DNA from: Vogesella urethralis
GTDB lineage: Bacteria > Pseudomonadota > Gammaproteobacteria > Burkholderiales > Chromobacteriaceae
Direction of reading: 5' to 3'
DNA: 64,000 nt
Assembly (NCBI RefSeq): GCF_007644045.2
Contig: NZ_VMDW02000099.1
Location: 1 to 64,000, forward strand
Shown: positions 10,003-18,558 of the stretch, one piece after another
Position numbering within the stretch: position 1 is the stretch's first letter
Layout of the letters: every line of letters starts with the position of its first letter
Position numbers and translations under genes: made by a program
Notes under the pieces: generated by a model
Seen by the model: only the letters and a program-made list of their open reading frames with translations
Database searches by the model: none
What the model was told of the DNA's origin: nothing

Positions 10003-10908
10003 ATGAATATCACGCTACGCCAGTTGCGCGCCTTTCTGGCCGTCAGCCAGCACGGCGGCTTTGCCCGCGCTGGCGAACACGTTGGCCTCACCCAGCCCGC
10101 CATCAGCCGCCGCATCCGCGAGCTGGAAGACAACCTGGGCGTGCGCCTGCTGGACCGCACCACGCGCGAGGTGGTGCTCACCGCCACCGGCCAACGCCTG
10201 GCCGGCGAGCTGGAACGGGTGCTGGAAACGCTGGACACGCTGCTGGCCGAAACCCGCCAGGCCGGCGAGCAGGCGCGCGGCACCGTGCGCGTGGCCAGCA
10301 GCCCCACGCTGTCGGCCAGCCTGATGCCGGCGTGCCTGGCCGACTGCGGCCAACAGTACCCGCAGGTACGGCTACAGATCGTGGACCAGGTGCAGCGGCT
10401 GAACCTGGACAGCGTACAAAGCGGTGAGGTGGACTTCGGCTTGGTGGTAGACCCGCAATCGCCGCCCGGCCTCGACGGCATCAGCGTCGGCAGCGACCCC
10501 TTTGTGCTGGTGCTACCGGCCAACCACCCGCTGGCAGCGCAAGACAGCGTGGGCTGGGCCCAGTTGGCCGCGCAGCCGCTGGTACTGCTGGACGGCAACT
10601 CCGGCAGCCGGGCGCTGATCGACCAGGCGCTGGCGCAGCACGGCGTTTGCGGCGAGGTCGTGCAATCGCTGGGGCACTCCACCGCCGTGTTCCGTGTGGT
10701 AGAGGCTGGCATCGGCATCAGCGTGTCGCCACGGCTGGCCTTGCCGCTGCCGGCCGGCAGCACGCTGGTGGTACGCCCGCTGCTGCCGGAAGTGCGGCGC
10801 CAGGTCATGCTGGTACGCCGCAGCGGGCGTTCGCTGTCGCCGGTGGCAGAAAGAGTGTGGCAGTTGATGCAGGCCACGCTGGGCGGGCTGCTCAGCGACA
10901 ACGGCTGA
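10003..10908 (+). CDS. LysR-family transcriptional regulator
   Basis: 301 residues. The N-terminal winged helix-turn-helix (residues about 1-60; LRAFLAVSQHGGFARAGEHVGLTQPAISRRIRELE) is textbook LysR, followed by a periplasmic-binding-like effector domain (about 90-295). Divergent orientation to the SBF transporter predicts regulation of that gene and of itself from the A/T-rich 9902-10002 region. The coinducer is unknown. Confidence 0.9.
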   Translation: MNITLRQLRAFLAVSQHGGFARAGEHVGLTQPAISRRIRELEDNLGVRLLDRTTREVVLTATGQRLAGELERVLETLDTLLAETRQAGEQARGTVRVASSPTLSASLMPACLADCGQQYPQVRLQIVDQVQRLNLDSVQSGEVDFGLVVDPQSPPGLDGISVGSDPFVLVLPANHPLAAQDSVGWAQLAAQPLVLLDGNSGSRALIDQALAQHGVCGEVVQSLGHSTAVFRVVEAGIGISVSPRLALPLPAGSTLVVRPLLPEVRRQVMLVRRSGRSLSPVAERVWQLMQATLGGLLSDNG

Positions 10909-10910
10909 GC

Positions 10911-11867
10911 TCAAGTCACCAGCTGCTGCGCCATGCCCAGCCAGCGCGGGTCGTCGTCCTGTGCGGCCAACTGCAGCACGCTGAACAGCAGCTTGCAGTC
11001 GTGGTCGTCCGCCGGTAGCGGCCAGGAACGTGCCGGGTTGGCGAGCGGCGCCGGTGGCGACGCCAGCGCCGGCTGGCCCAGCCGCAACCACAGCGCCAGC
11101 GTGGCCGCCTGCAACTGGCTGGCGGTAGCTGCAGGCACCTCGGTCAGGCCCAGCGCCCGTGCCACACTCAACGCCGCCTGCCAGCCGGTAACCAGATGCA
11201 GCGCGTCAAAATCGCGGCTGGCCAGATACAAACGCGCCGCCCGCCAGCGCGCCGCCGGGCCGCTTTCCTGCGGCCACACCGCCGGCAGCTGGCCGCTGGC
11301 CTGCAGCTGCTGCAAGACGTCCACGATATCGTCGCCGATCAGGCGGTAGCGGTTAGCCAAGGGCTGCCAGCCGGCCAGCTGCTGGTACAGCGCCGCCAGC
11401 GTGGTACACGCCGCAGCGGGGCCGGTGAGCGCCGGGGCGGGCCGCGCACAGGCGAGGCCGTAGGCCAGCGCCGCTACCGTTTCGTCGTGCTGGCCAGCGC
11501 GCAAGGCATACGCCAGCCGGATCACGCCATGAAAACTGCCGCCCAGCGGCTGCGCCAACACCGCGTGCATGGCCTGCGGCCAACTATCGGGCTGGGCGGC
11601 CAAGTAACGACGCAATGCCGCTTCGGCGTCGGCGTCGCCCACGCCTTCCTGCCAGTGGCCGATCGGGCGCCAGTCGTCGTGCAGCGTTGCCAGCCGTGGC
11701 AAACCGGCCTGCAGGCAAGCCTGCAGCGTGTCGGCGTCGGCCCCCAGCGCCGCGCGGGCGTGCAGCACCATCGGCAGGTGATTGCTCAGGCCCTGATGGT
11801 GGCTGCCGGCGTAGGGCAGCAGGCAGGACAGCATGCGAGGCAACAGGGACAGCGCGGGCGGGGTCAT
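10911..11867 (-). CDS. Questin oxidase-like protein (DUF4243 type)
   Basis: 318 residues, largely helical, with HHQGLSNHLPMVLHA near residue 23 and SFHGVIRLAYAL near residue 110, which match the pattern of questin-oxidase-like proteins. In fungi that family performs a Baeyer-Villiger type ring opening of anthraquinones; bacterial members are uncharacterised. The gene is convergent with LysR, with two bases between stops. Upstream at 11882-11899 is an 18-bp near-perfect dyad that could be an operator. Confidence 0.62.
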   Translation of the reverse strand: MTPPALSLLPRMLSCLLPYAGSHHQGLSNHLPMVLHARAALGADADTLQACLQAGLPRLATLHDDWRPIGHWQEGVGDADAEAALRRYLAAQPDSWPQAMHAVLAQPLGGSFHGVIRLAYALRAGQHDETVAALAYGLACARPAPALTGPAAACTTLAALYQQLAGWQPLANRYRLIGDDIVDVLQQLQASGQLPAVWPQESGPAARWRAARLYLASRDFDALHLVTGWQAALSVARALGLTEVPAATASQLQAATLALWLRLGQPALASPPAPLANPARSWPLPADDHDCKLLFSVLQLAAQDDDPRWLGMAQQLVT

Positions 11868-11881
11868 GGCGGCACCATTAA

Positions 11882-11899
11882 GTAAACAAATTTATTTAC
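11882..11899. promoter_or_regulatory. A/T-rich dyad, possible operator
   Basis: GTAAACAAATTTATTTAC is an 18-bp inverted repeat with one mismatched pair, 14 bp upstream of the start of the questin-oxidase-like gene. Its position and symmetry suit a repressor site; no cognate regulator is identified. Confidence 0.35.
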
Positions 11900-12020
11900 A
11901 TAATAATGTAATTCCCGACTGAATCAGTCAACAATTTTATCCCCAACCCCGTGCAGCGCCTGCCCGGCTGCGGCCCCGCTTGTGGATAAGTTGGCCGCCC
12001 TGCCCTGCTGGCTGACCAGC

Positions 12021-12821
12021 TCAGATTTCGCTATCAGCCGGCAGCGGGTTGGCAAAAAACGCGCTGGGCGCCACACCAAACTGGCGGCGGAACATGGCGG
12101 TAAAGGCGCTGGGGCTGGCATAGCCGGCAGACAGCGCCACGTCCAGCACACGGGCGCCGGTGGCCAGCTGCGCCAGCGCGTGCATCAGCCGGGCCTGGCG
12201 CCGCCAGGCGCCGAAGTTCATGCCGGTTGCGCGCTGGAAGCGGCGCTGCAGCGTACGCACGTCCACCCCCAGCCAGGCCGCCCAGTGTTCGCTGCTGCGT
12301 TCGGCGTCCGGCTGCGCCTGCAGCTGGCGGCACAGCGGCGCCAGCAAGTCGTCGTCCGGCGTGGGCAGCGCCAGCGGTAGCGTTTCCAGCACTTCGCACT
12401 CCTCCAGCAGCAAGGCCAGCAGGCGCGCAGCGCGGGTATCGGGCAGCACCGGCGGCGGGATGCGCACGGCGGCCAGCAGCAGCTCGCGCCACAACGGCGT
12501 CACCGCCAGCACGCAACATTGCTGCGGCATGCCGGCCAGCGCGTGCGGCTGCACGTACACGCTGCGCACTTGCGCCGGGCTGAGCATGTGCACCTCGTGC
12601 CAGTGGCCGGGCGGAATGTAGATGGCGCGGCTGGGCGGCACGATCCACTGCCCGCGCGGGGTGAGGATGCGCATCACGCCGGCAATGCCGTACAGCAGCT
12701 GGGCCGTGCTGTGGGTGTGGCGCACGGTGGCGTAGCCGGCCGGGTAGTCCTGGGTTTTGCCTATCATCAGCGTGGCGCTGGTGAGCAGCGGCGGGTTGAT
12801 GTCTTCGACCGGGGCGTCCAT
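12021..12821 (-). CDS. AraC-family regulator with cupin sensor domain (NimR-like)
   Basis: 266 residues. The N-terminal cupin domain (about 15-110, with RHTHSTAQLLYG and YIPPGHWHEV) is followed by a C-terminal AraC DNA-binding region (about 165-255; LGVDVRTLQRRFQRATGMNF and LDVALSAGYASPSAFTAMFRRQFG). It is divergent from the fsr exporter with about 90 bp between starts, the same arrangement as nimR-nimT in enterobacteria, so it likely controls the exporter. Confidence 0.88.
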   Translation of the reverse strand: MDAPVEDINPPLLTSATLMIGKTQDYPAGYATVRHTHSTAQLLYGIAGVMRILTPRGQWIVPPSRAIYIPPGHWHEVHMLSPAQVRSVYVQPHALAGMPQQCCVLAVTPLWRELLLAAVRIPPPVLPDTRAARLLALLLEECEVLETLPLALPTPDDDLLAPLCRQLQAQPDAERSSEHWAAWLGVDVRTLQRRFQRATGMNFGAWRRQARLMHALAQLATGARVLDVALSAGYASPSAFTAMFRRQFGVAPSAFFANPLPADSEI

Positions 12822-12914
12822 GCCGTTTTCTCGATAGTTGATGCCCGTACGCAGCAGGACAGGCAGGAGCAGCCATTCTAGGATGGGCTACCTTCCCCCC
12901 ACAAGGAACCTGTG

Positions 12915-14132
12915 ATGAACACCGCAACCTCCGCCGCCCCGGCTGCGGCCAACCCTGCCGCCCCCGGCGCGCAACCGCACTGGCGCGTGATCGGCGCCGT
13001 CAGCGTGGCACACTTCCTCAACGACCTGATGCAGTCGCTGATCCTGGCCATGTACCCGCTGCTGAAGGGCAATTACGCGCTGAGCTTTGCCCAGATCGGC
13101 CTGCTGACCCTGGTGTACCAGTGCACCGCCTCGCTGCTGCAGCCGATGGTAGGCATCGTCACCGACCGCCGCCCGCAACCCTACGCCATGATGCTGGGCA
13201 TGCTGTCCACGCTGGCCGGCCTGCTACTGCTATCGCAAGCCACCCAGTACGGCTGGCTGCTGCTGGCCGCCGCGCTGGTGGGCACCGGCTCGTCCATTTT
13301 CCACCCCGAATCGTCGCGCGTGGTGCGGCTGGCGTCGGCCGGGCACAAGGGCCTGGCGCAGTCGCTGTTCCAGGTAGGCGGCAACGGCGGCACCGCCACC
13401 GGCCCGCTACTGGCCATGCTGCTGATCCTGCCGTACGGCCAGGGCAGCCTGGCGTGGGTGGCGCTGCTGACGCTGGTGGCCATGCTGGTGCTGTGGCAGG
13501 TGGGTAACTGGTACCGCGCCCAACTGGCGCACGCGGCGCAGCGCAAGGCCAGCGTGGCGGCCAACCCGCTATCGCCGGCCGACACCCGCAAAACGCTGGC
13601 GGTACTGATGGCGCTGGTGGTGACCAAGTACACCTATATGGCCAGCCTGCACAGCTACTTCACCTTTTACCTGATCGAGCGCTTTGCGCTGCCCACCGCC
13701 ACCGCGCAGCTGTACCTGTTTGCCTTCCTGCTGGCCGTGGCCGGCGGCACCTTGCTGGGCGGGCCGCTGGGCGACCGCATCGGCCGCCGCCGCGTGATCT
13801 GGTTTTCCATCTTCGGCAGCGCACCGTTTGCGCTGGCGCTGCCGCACGTGGGCCTGGCTGCCACGCTGGCGCTGGTGGTGGTGATCGGACTGATTTTGTC
13901 GTCGGCGTTCTCGGCCATTCTGGTGTACGCGCAGGAGCTGCTGCCGCAAAAGGTGGGCACCATCTCCGGCCTGTTCTTTGGCCTGGCGTTTGGCGTAGCC
14001 GGGCTGGCCGCCGCCGCTCTGGGCCAGCTGGCCGACCACGCCGGCATCCAGACCGTTTACCAGTGGTGCGCGTGGCTGCCGCTGGCCGGCATTATCGCCG
14101 CGCTGCTGCCGGAGCTGCGCAAGGCCCGCTAA
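12915..14132 (+). CDS. fsr: Major facilitator exporter, fosmidomycin resistance protein
   Basis: 405 residues with about 12 membrane spans. The segment GSSIFHPESSRVVRLASAGHKGLAQSLFQVGGNGG (about residues 125-160) is diagnostic of Fsr. The family exports fosmidomycin and similar compounds by proton antiport. ATG at 12915 sits seven bases behind AAGGA; a GTG immediately before it is the alternative. Divergent from the AraC gene. Confidence 0.88.
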   Translation: MNTATSAAPAAANPAAPGAQPHWRVIGAVSVAHFLNDLMQSLILAMYPLLKGNYALSFAQIGLLTLVYQCTASLLQPMVGIVTDRRPQPYAMMLGMLSTLAGLLLLSQATQYGWLLLAAALVGTGSSIFHPESSRVVRLASAGHKGLAQSLFQVGGNGGTATGPLLAMLLILPYGQGSLAWVALLTLVAMLVLWQVGNWYRAQLAHAAQRKASVAANPLSPADTRKTLAVLMALVVTKYTYMASLHSYFTFYLIERFALPTATAQLYLFAFLLAVAGGTLLGGPLGDRIGRRRVIWFSIFGSAPFALALPHVGLAATLALVVVIGLILSSAFSAILVYAQELLPQKVGTISGLFFGLAFGVAGLAAAALGQLADHAGIQTVYQWCAWLPLAGIIAALLPELRKAR

Positions 14133-14148
14133 ACGCCGGTGATAAAAA

Positions 14149-14179
14149 AACGTTGGCCGCAGCAAGGGCGGCCAACGTT
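14149..14179. terminator. Terminator made of an inverted GCGGCCAACGTT pair
   Basis: AACGTTGGCCGC (14149-14160) and GCGGCCAACGTT (14168-14179) form a perfect 12-bp stem with a 7-base loop between convergent fsr and the BOF gene. On the minus strand it is followed by seven T residues, so it should end the BOF transcript. Confidence 0.8.
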
Positions 14180-14196
14180 GACGCGGCAAGGAGGGC

Positions 14197-14550
14197 TTAC
14201 TTCAACACTTCTACCAGTTTGACGTCGATTTCCGGGCTTTCCAGAAAGTCTTTTTCCAGCTCGCCATGAATGCGTACCCGCGTTTTTTCGCTAATCGGCT
14301 GACGCGGGAATACAGCACTGTCGATCTCGACGCGGATTTGCTGCTTGCCATCGGAGAACAGGTATTTGTCGGCAGTAAGCTGGCGCACGATAAAGCCGGT
14401 GATATCCACCACAGCGTCGTCCTTGGCCGCCGCCACTGCGGCAACCGACTGTACTGGCGCTTGGGCACCCGGGCCACTGTATTGCGCATGCACTGGCAAG
14501 GCCAACAGCAGTAGCGGCCAGGCCAGGTGGAAACGCGGTTTCATACTCAT
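14197..14550 (-). CDS. Periplasmic BOF (bacterial OB-fold) protein, YgiW/YdeI type
   Basis: Starting at ATG 14550 (AAAGG seven bases upstream) the protein is 117 residues with a signal peptide ending near VHA-Q. The mature part (VVDITGFIVRQLTADKYLFSDGKQQIRVEID through RVRIHGELEKDFLESPEIDVKLVEVL) is the BOF OB-fold. Relatives are stress-linked periplasmic proteins and sensor domains; a ligand is not established. It is divergent from the DUF4405-like gene. Confidence 0.85.
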   Translation of the reverse strand: MSMKPRFHLAWPLLLLALPVHAQYSGPGAQAPVQSVAAVAAAKDDAVVDITGFIVRQLTADKYLFSDGKQQIRVEIDSAVFPRQPISEKTRVRIHGELEKDFLESPEIDVKLVEVLK

Positions 14551-14740
14551 CTTTTTACCTTTCAGAAGCGTACACACATCACTGCCTTCTGGACGCCAGC
14601 CTTGCCGGCTTGGTTCCCGGCGCCAGCGCCGCAACAGCTGTTAACACAAGCACACATACTGCTCATGAAGTCTGCTGGTTGCCGGCGTAAGCTGATGGCA
14701 TTCCTTATCAAACCAGCCACTGCTTGCAGCAGCCAACAGC

Positions 14741-15232
14741 ATGAAAACCGCCCTTACCCGCCACGCCACCCCATACACCACCGGCCTGTTTCTGGTCTCC
14801 TCCGTGTCCGGCGTGGCCTTGTTTTTCCACCTTGGCAGCAACCTGTTCCACAGCATGCACGAATGGCTGAGCATGCTGCTGCTCGTGCCGGTGGGCCTGC
14901 ATGTGTGGAAAAACTGGGGCGCGCTGCTGACCTACCTGCGCCGCCACACTCTGATGCTGCCATTGCTGTTGTCGCTGGCCGCCGGTATCGCCTTTTCCGT
15001 GCCTAGCCTGGGTAGCAGCAGTGGCGGCAACCCGGCGTTCCGCCTCAACAACGCCGCCACCAGCGCACCACTGACCCAGCTGGCGCCGCTGCTGCACAGT
15101 AGCCCGGCCGCACTGCAGGCCAAGCTGCAAGCCCGTGGCCTGCAGGTCGCATCGGCCAACGACAGCGTGAAAACCATCGCTGCGGCTAACCATACCGACA
15201 CCATGGCCGTGCTGGCCGGCTTGATGGAATAG
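14741..15232 (+). CDS. Membrane protein, DUF4405-like
   Basis: 163 residues with three probable membrane helices (about 14-32, 40-58, 70-88). HEWLSMLLLVPVGLHVWKNW carries two histidines on one helix, as in DUF4405 proteins that resemble b-type cytochrome bundles. The C-terminal 70 residues are polar and outside that domain (LQAKLQARGLQVASANDSVKTIAAAN). It is divergent from the BOF gene with 190 bp between starts. Function unknown; haem binding is inference. Confidence 0.65.
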   Translation: MKTALTRHATPYTTGLFLVSSVSGVALFFHLGSNLFHSMHEWLSMLLLVPVGLHVWKNWGALLTYLRRHTLMLPLLLSLAAGIAFSVPSLGSSSGGNPAFRLNNAATSAPLTQLAPLLHSSPAALQAKLQARGLQVASANDSVKTIAAANHTDTMAVLAGLME

Positions 15233-15280
15233 ACCTGGGCTTGACGCCCTGCCATAGCCCCCACTCCTGAGAAATCCGCG

Positions 15281-15517
15281 ATATGGTTTGAAGACCGACC
15301 GCCACCGCGATGGCTGCCGCACACCCTTGCCGATGGCCGCGAAGTATCGGTACCGGAACTGATCGTCCGTCATCAAGCGCCGGCGCAGCCCGGCTGGCAG
15401 CTGCGCTTTGGTGAATGGACGCTCTACCCCGACCACGCCAGCCCCGATGGCATCATGACGGCACTGGCCGACGCCATCAGCGAAATGCACGACCGCATCG
15501 CCTATCGCGGCAAGTAA
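15281..15517 (+). CDS. Small coding-like frame without a standard start codon
   Basis: An open frame from 15245 to the TAA at 15515-15517 encodes a coherent 78-residue peptide if begun at the ATA at 15281 (IWFEDRPPPRWLPHTLAD..., ending SEMHDRIAYRGK). Third codon positions are GC-rich as in neighbours, arguing for real coding. There is no in-frame ATG, GTG or TTG before codon 58. Options are a rare ATA/CTG start (TGAG lies about 11 bp upstream), loss of the start by mutation, or coincidence. No family recognised. Confidence 0.4.
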   Translation: MWFEDRPPPRWLPHTLADGREVSVPELIVRHQAPAQPGWQLRFGEWTLYPDHASPDGIMTALADAISEMHDRIAYRGK

Positions 15518-15620
15518 GCACCCGCCCTAGACCGCCACCGAACCGGCTGTGCAAGCAGGTGATATTTATCGAACCAGCGCCTTATACTGCAGCATCACAA
15601 CCCGGCAAGGAGCGCGCGGC

Positions 15621-16427
15621 ATGAGTCTGGTGAGCTATCTGGGCAAACAGATCCTGGGGGTGCTGGCCTGCTACAAGGCTGGCGGCACCGTCATCCACAT
15701 CTGCGGCGTCTACCCGCAGCACGACAACCGCCTGCGGCTGTTCTTTCCGCGCGGCCACAGCCTGCAGCCGGGCGAGCTGGCCACCCTGCACCTGGACAAC
15801 CGCAGCGGCGTGGACGAATACGACGCCGATCTGCGCATCTACCGTGCCTCGTACAAGGGCGTGGTGGAAGCCAGCGATGGCGACTGGGCCATCCTGGCGC
15901 CGCGCGAATGCAAGCTGATGCACGGCATGCGCGTGATAGAAGACATCACCGCCGACGGCTACCGCTTCCCCGACGACCCGCGCCCGCTGCAAGCAGTGCC
16001 GCCGTCGCCGCTACAGCAGCTACCCGCCATCGCCGGCCGCGACCATCCCAACAAGGTGGGCATACTGGTTACCCAGGCGCCGGAGCAACCGCACACCACG
16101 GTGCTGGCGTTCCTGTCCAGCAGCGACGACGACATCTTCCTCATCACCTTCCCGGAAACCTTCAAGTCGCAGCAACTGAAGCGCAACCCGCGCTGCCACT
16201 TCGTGATGGACGAACGCGCGTCGTACACCTTCGAACGCGCCATCGAATGGAACTACACCATCATCGAAGGCGACGCCCACCGCATTGCCAACGGCAGCGC
16301 GCTGTTCGAAGACGTGCGCCAGGCCTTCATCGACAAAAACCCGTGGGAGCTGCCGTTCTTCATCCGCGAAGACCTGGAGATGTACCACATCCAGCGCCGC
16401 GGCCTGCTCTGCCCCGGCGCGGTATAA
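15621..16427 (+). CDS. FMN-binding split-barrel (pyridoxamine phosphate oxidase-like) protein
   Basis: ATG at 15621 lies eight bases behind AAGGAG and gives 268 residues. The C-terminal half (VLAFLSSSDDDIFLITFPETFKSQQLKRNPRCHFVMDERASYTFERAIEWNYTIIEGDAHRI) looks like a split-barrel flavin-binding domain; the N-terminal half (about 1-110) is of unknown fold with a small beta-rich region. No partner gene. A terminator hairpin of the recurring type begins 30 bp after the stop. Flavin binding is inferred from pattern only. Confidence 0.6.
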   Translation: MSLVSYLGKQILGVLACYKAGGTVIHICGVYPQHDNRLRLFFPRGHSLQPGELATLHLDNRSGVDEYDADLRIYRASYKGVVEASDGDWAILAPRECKLMHGMRVIEDITADGYRFPDDPRPLQAVPPSPLQQLPAIAGRDHPNKVGILVTQAPEQPHTTVLAFLSSSDDDIFLITFPETFKSQQLKRNPRCHFVMDERASYTFERAIEWNYTIIEGDAHRIANGSALFEDVRQAFIDKNPWELPFFIREDLEMYHIQRRGLLCPGAV

Positions 16428-16456
16428 AGCAGCCACCGGCAACAGCCGCCACAACG

Positions 16457-16515
16457 ACAAGGGCAAGCCTGCCGGCTTGCCCTTGTTTACGTCTGGCTGC
16501 GGCCAACGTTGGCTG
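16457..16515 (+). terminator. Recurring terminator element, copy A
   Basis: ACAAGGGCAAGCC / GGCTTGCCCTTGT forms a perfect 13-bp stem (16457-16486), followed by TTTACGTCTGG and then GCGGCCAACGTT (16499-16510). Copies B (18487-18538) and C (44497-44546) share the same stem sequence and adjoining motif. The rest of 16516-16776 holds no gene; CATACGGCTACG occurs twice (16602, 16672) and the lipoprotein promoter must lie here. Confidence 0.75.
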
Positions 16516-16776
16516 CAACGTGGCCAGGATAAGGCAGCGGCGCGTCCGGAAAGAGGCGGCGGTGAAAAACGGGCTGCTGATTGCGGTTTGGGTTGGCAAC
16601 CCCATACGGCTACGCCCTATCCGGGCGAGCGGCAGAAAGCCAACGCACGACGACTGTGGATAAATTCCCGCATACGGCTACGTGTTATCGGGGCGGCAAG
16701 TCATGGTTTTTTATAGCGACCCCTGACATCACAACATCATGAAGAGGCAATACCGCCCGTTTCGTGGAGCCTCGCC

Positions 16777-17418
16777 ATGACACCCCATCGCCCCCTCGCC
16801 CTTGCCAGCTGCCTGCTGCTGGCTGCCTGTAGCACCGTCAACAGCTACACCTGGCCTTGGCCAGAGAACACCAAGCCCTGCCAAAAAAGCTGCACCCCGG
16901 AAGAAAGCATGAAAGCCGTGGCCGACGCCGCCGGCTTTTGCCGGAACGTACAGAACCATTACGAGTTCAAGGACAGCACGCTGGATAACACCCAGGTACT
17001 GATCAGCTGGACCGGCGCGCTGGCCGGCAGCGTGGCCGCCCCCATTGCCAAAGGCAGCGCGGTCAAGGCGTGGTCCGGGCTATCCGGCATTACCAACGGC
17101 CTGCAGGATTCGCTGAACCGGCAGTACAGCGACACCGTGATGCTGGCCAGGCGAAAAAGCGTGTACGACGCCGCCAGCAAGAACATTGAGAGCATCATCT
17201 CCGCACCAGACGACAATGCCAGGGTAAGAGCCGCCATCGCCATGGCCATGGCCTGCGCGCTCAGCAGCGCCAGTATCGACATCAAACTGAACAAGGCCCT
17301 GCTGGACGCCGCATCGGCAGCGACCGATGCGGCAAACACGCCCGACGCGGCCACAGGCAAGCCGCAGGCCAAACCGGCAACCACAGCAGGCAAAACCGAC
17401 GCATCAGCAGCACAGTAA
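16777..17418 (+). CDS. Putative lipoprotein
   Basis: 213 residues beginning with a lipoprotein signal peptide (lipobox LAAC, Cys near residue 19). Residues about 20-180 are helical with little recognisable homology; the last 30 residues are Ala/Thr/Lys-rich and disordered. Four further cysteines occur near the N-terminus (CQKSC, FCRN region), possibly disulfide-bonded in the periplasm. Single gene; no function assigned. Confidence 0.7.
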   Translation: MTPHRPLALASCLLLAACSTVNSYTWPWPENTKPCQKSCTPEESMKAVADAAGFCRNVQNHYEFKDSTLDNTQVLISWTGALAGSVAAPIAKGSAVKAWSGLSGITNGLQDSLNRQYSDTVMLARRKSVYDAASKNIESIISAPDDNARVRAAIAMAMACALSSASIDIKLNKALLDAASAATDAANTPDAATGKPQAKPATTAGKTDASAAQ

Positions 17419-17601
17419 TCCCGCAGCCGCAACCGGCCACGGTTGCGGCCAAGCCCTGCCCCGGCGGGTCATTCGGGTGCGGGATACGCCCCTGATACCG
17501 CTCGCCCTTTAAGCACTACGCCTTGGTTTTTGAGCAATAGCGCGCGATTCAAGCGCCCCATCCCGTTGGCACGAGCCGGGCAAAAGTGTGCGACCCAGCC
17601 C

Positions 17602-17633
17602 GGTAGGTTGGGTTGAACGCAGCGAAGCCCAAC
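17602..17633 (-). repeat. REP palindrome, copy 1
   Basis: On the plus strand GTAG precedes the imperfect palindrome GGTTGGGTTGAACGCAGCGA...CCCAACG. The GTAG tetranucleotide and the GTTGGG/CCCAAC arms are characteristic of REP sequences mobilised by RAYT proteins. It lies 27 bp from the 3' end of the RAYT gene and is inverted relative to copies 2 and 3. Confidence 0.75.
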
Positions 17634-17659
17634 GTTTACCGCGCCTCACGCCCCTGCCC

Positions 17660-18181
17660 CTACTCATCCAGACCCAACATCACCGCTGCACCCGCCCAAT
17701 CTGCCGGCAACAAACCCTGACGTACGTAACGGTGAAAACTCGAAAACGCCCAATCGGCTACGCACCGGACATAGCCATGCTTCACCGGGTTGAAATGCAG
17801 GTAATCCACATGCGCCTGTAAATCGGCCTCGTCCCTGATCTGGTGTTCCCAATAGCGGCGCTGCCAGATACCACGTTCGCGCTTGGCAAGGCGGCTGTCG
17901 CGGATACATTCGGTTTTGGACAGGCTGCGTGAAAATGCGGACTTGATCAGCCCCCAGCGTAGCGGGTAATCGGCATCGCGAGGCGGTAGCGTCCAGATGG
18001 CGTGCAGATGGTCCGGTAACACCACCATGGCTATTATCTCGAACGGATGACGGCTGCGTGTCTGCCTGACGGCATGTCGCAAAACATCAATATGGCGAGT
18101 CAGGTAATCTTCGCGGCGGTCAGCCAGATTGACGGTAAAGAACCAGGTACCCCCCGCTAATGCAGAACGCCGATAACGCAT
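17660..18181 (-). CDS. rayT: REP-associated tyrosine transposase (RAYT)
   Basis: 173 residues of the Y1 (HUH) transposase superfamily. His58 and His60 of the LPDHLHAIW motif are the metal ligands and Tyr127 in the HVDYLHFNPVKHGYV segment is the predicted nucleophile. RAYTs cut and join single-stranded REP DNA and are normally single-copy housekeeping-like genes, not insertion sequences. The gene is intact and flanked by three matching REP palindromes in inverted orientation, making a complete REPtron-like unit. Confidence 0.9.
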   Translation of the reverse strand: MRYRRSALAGGTWFFTVNLADRREDYLTRHIDVLRHAVRQTRSRHPFEIIAMVVLPDHLHAIWTLPPRDADYPLRWGLIKSAFSRSLSKTECIRDSRLAKRERGIWQRRYWEHQIRDEADLQAHVDYLHFNPVKHGYVRCVADWAFSSFHRYVRQGLLPADWAGAAVMLGLDE

Positions 18182-18207
18182 GTCTGCCTCCGTGCTAGGC
18201 GCGGTGA

Positions 18208-18239
18208 ATGTTGGGCTTCGCTACGCTCAGCACCAACCT
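18208..18239 (+). repeat. REP palindrome, copy 2
   Basis: GTTGGGCTTCGCTACGCTCAG followed by CACCAACC, about 30 bp upstream of the RAYT start. It matches copy 3 except for a few substitutions and is inverted relative to copy 1. Confidence 0.7.
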
Positions 18240-18385
18240 GCAAGCCATACTTTTGTCTTGCATCCCTAGTGACATCGGGATGCGGCCAACACTAGCCGTA
18301 TTCTGCTAACCGCTTACCGCACATCGCCGGCTCAGCCAACCCGGATGCGGCGGCGCCTTAGCCGGGCGATGGCTTGTGCGCGGTA

Positions 18386-18418
18386 AACGTTGGGCTTCGC
18401 TGCGCTCAGCGCCAACCT
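18386..18418 (+). repeat. REP palindrome, copy 3
   Basis: GTTGGGCTTCGCTGCGCTCAG followed by CGCCAACCTAC; read on the other strand it starts with GTAGGTTGG, the canonical REP head. It runs directly into a 7-bp tandem repeat. Confidence 0.7.
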
Positions 18419-18460
18419 ACAAGCCACAAGCCACAAGCCACAAGCCACAAGCCACAAGCC
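18419..18460 (+). repeat. Six tandem copies of ACAAGCC
   Basis: Six perfect 7-bp units, seeded by the TACAAGCC that follows the REP head (copy 2 has GCAAGCC once). This is a simple slippage array and probably variable between strains. Confidence 0.9.
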
Positions 18461-18486
18461 AACATCATACACACCGCCCATGACAA

Positions 18487-18545
18487 AAGGGCAAGCCCGC
18501 AGGCTTGCCCTTGTTTACGTCTGGTTGCGGCCAACCTTGGCCGCA
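18487..18545. terminator. Recurring terminator element, copy B (end of hutH)
   Basis: AAGGGCAAGCC / GGCTTGCCCTT stem (18487-18512), then TTTACGTCTGG and GCGGCCAACCTT (18527-18538) overlapping a second inverted GGCCGC. On the minus strand it lies just after the hutH stop and the stem is followed by TTTTGT, so it should terminate hutH. Confidence 0.75.
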
Positions 18546-18558
18546 TTCCGCTATCCGA

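Noticed and set aside
18419-18460. CRISPR-like array
   Set aside because: Six direct 7-bp copies without spacers: a simple tandem repeat.
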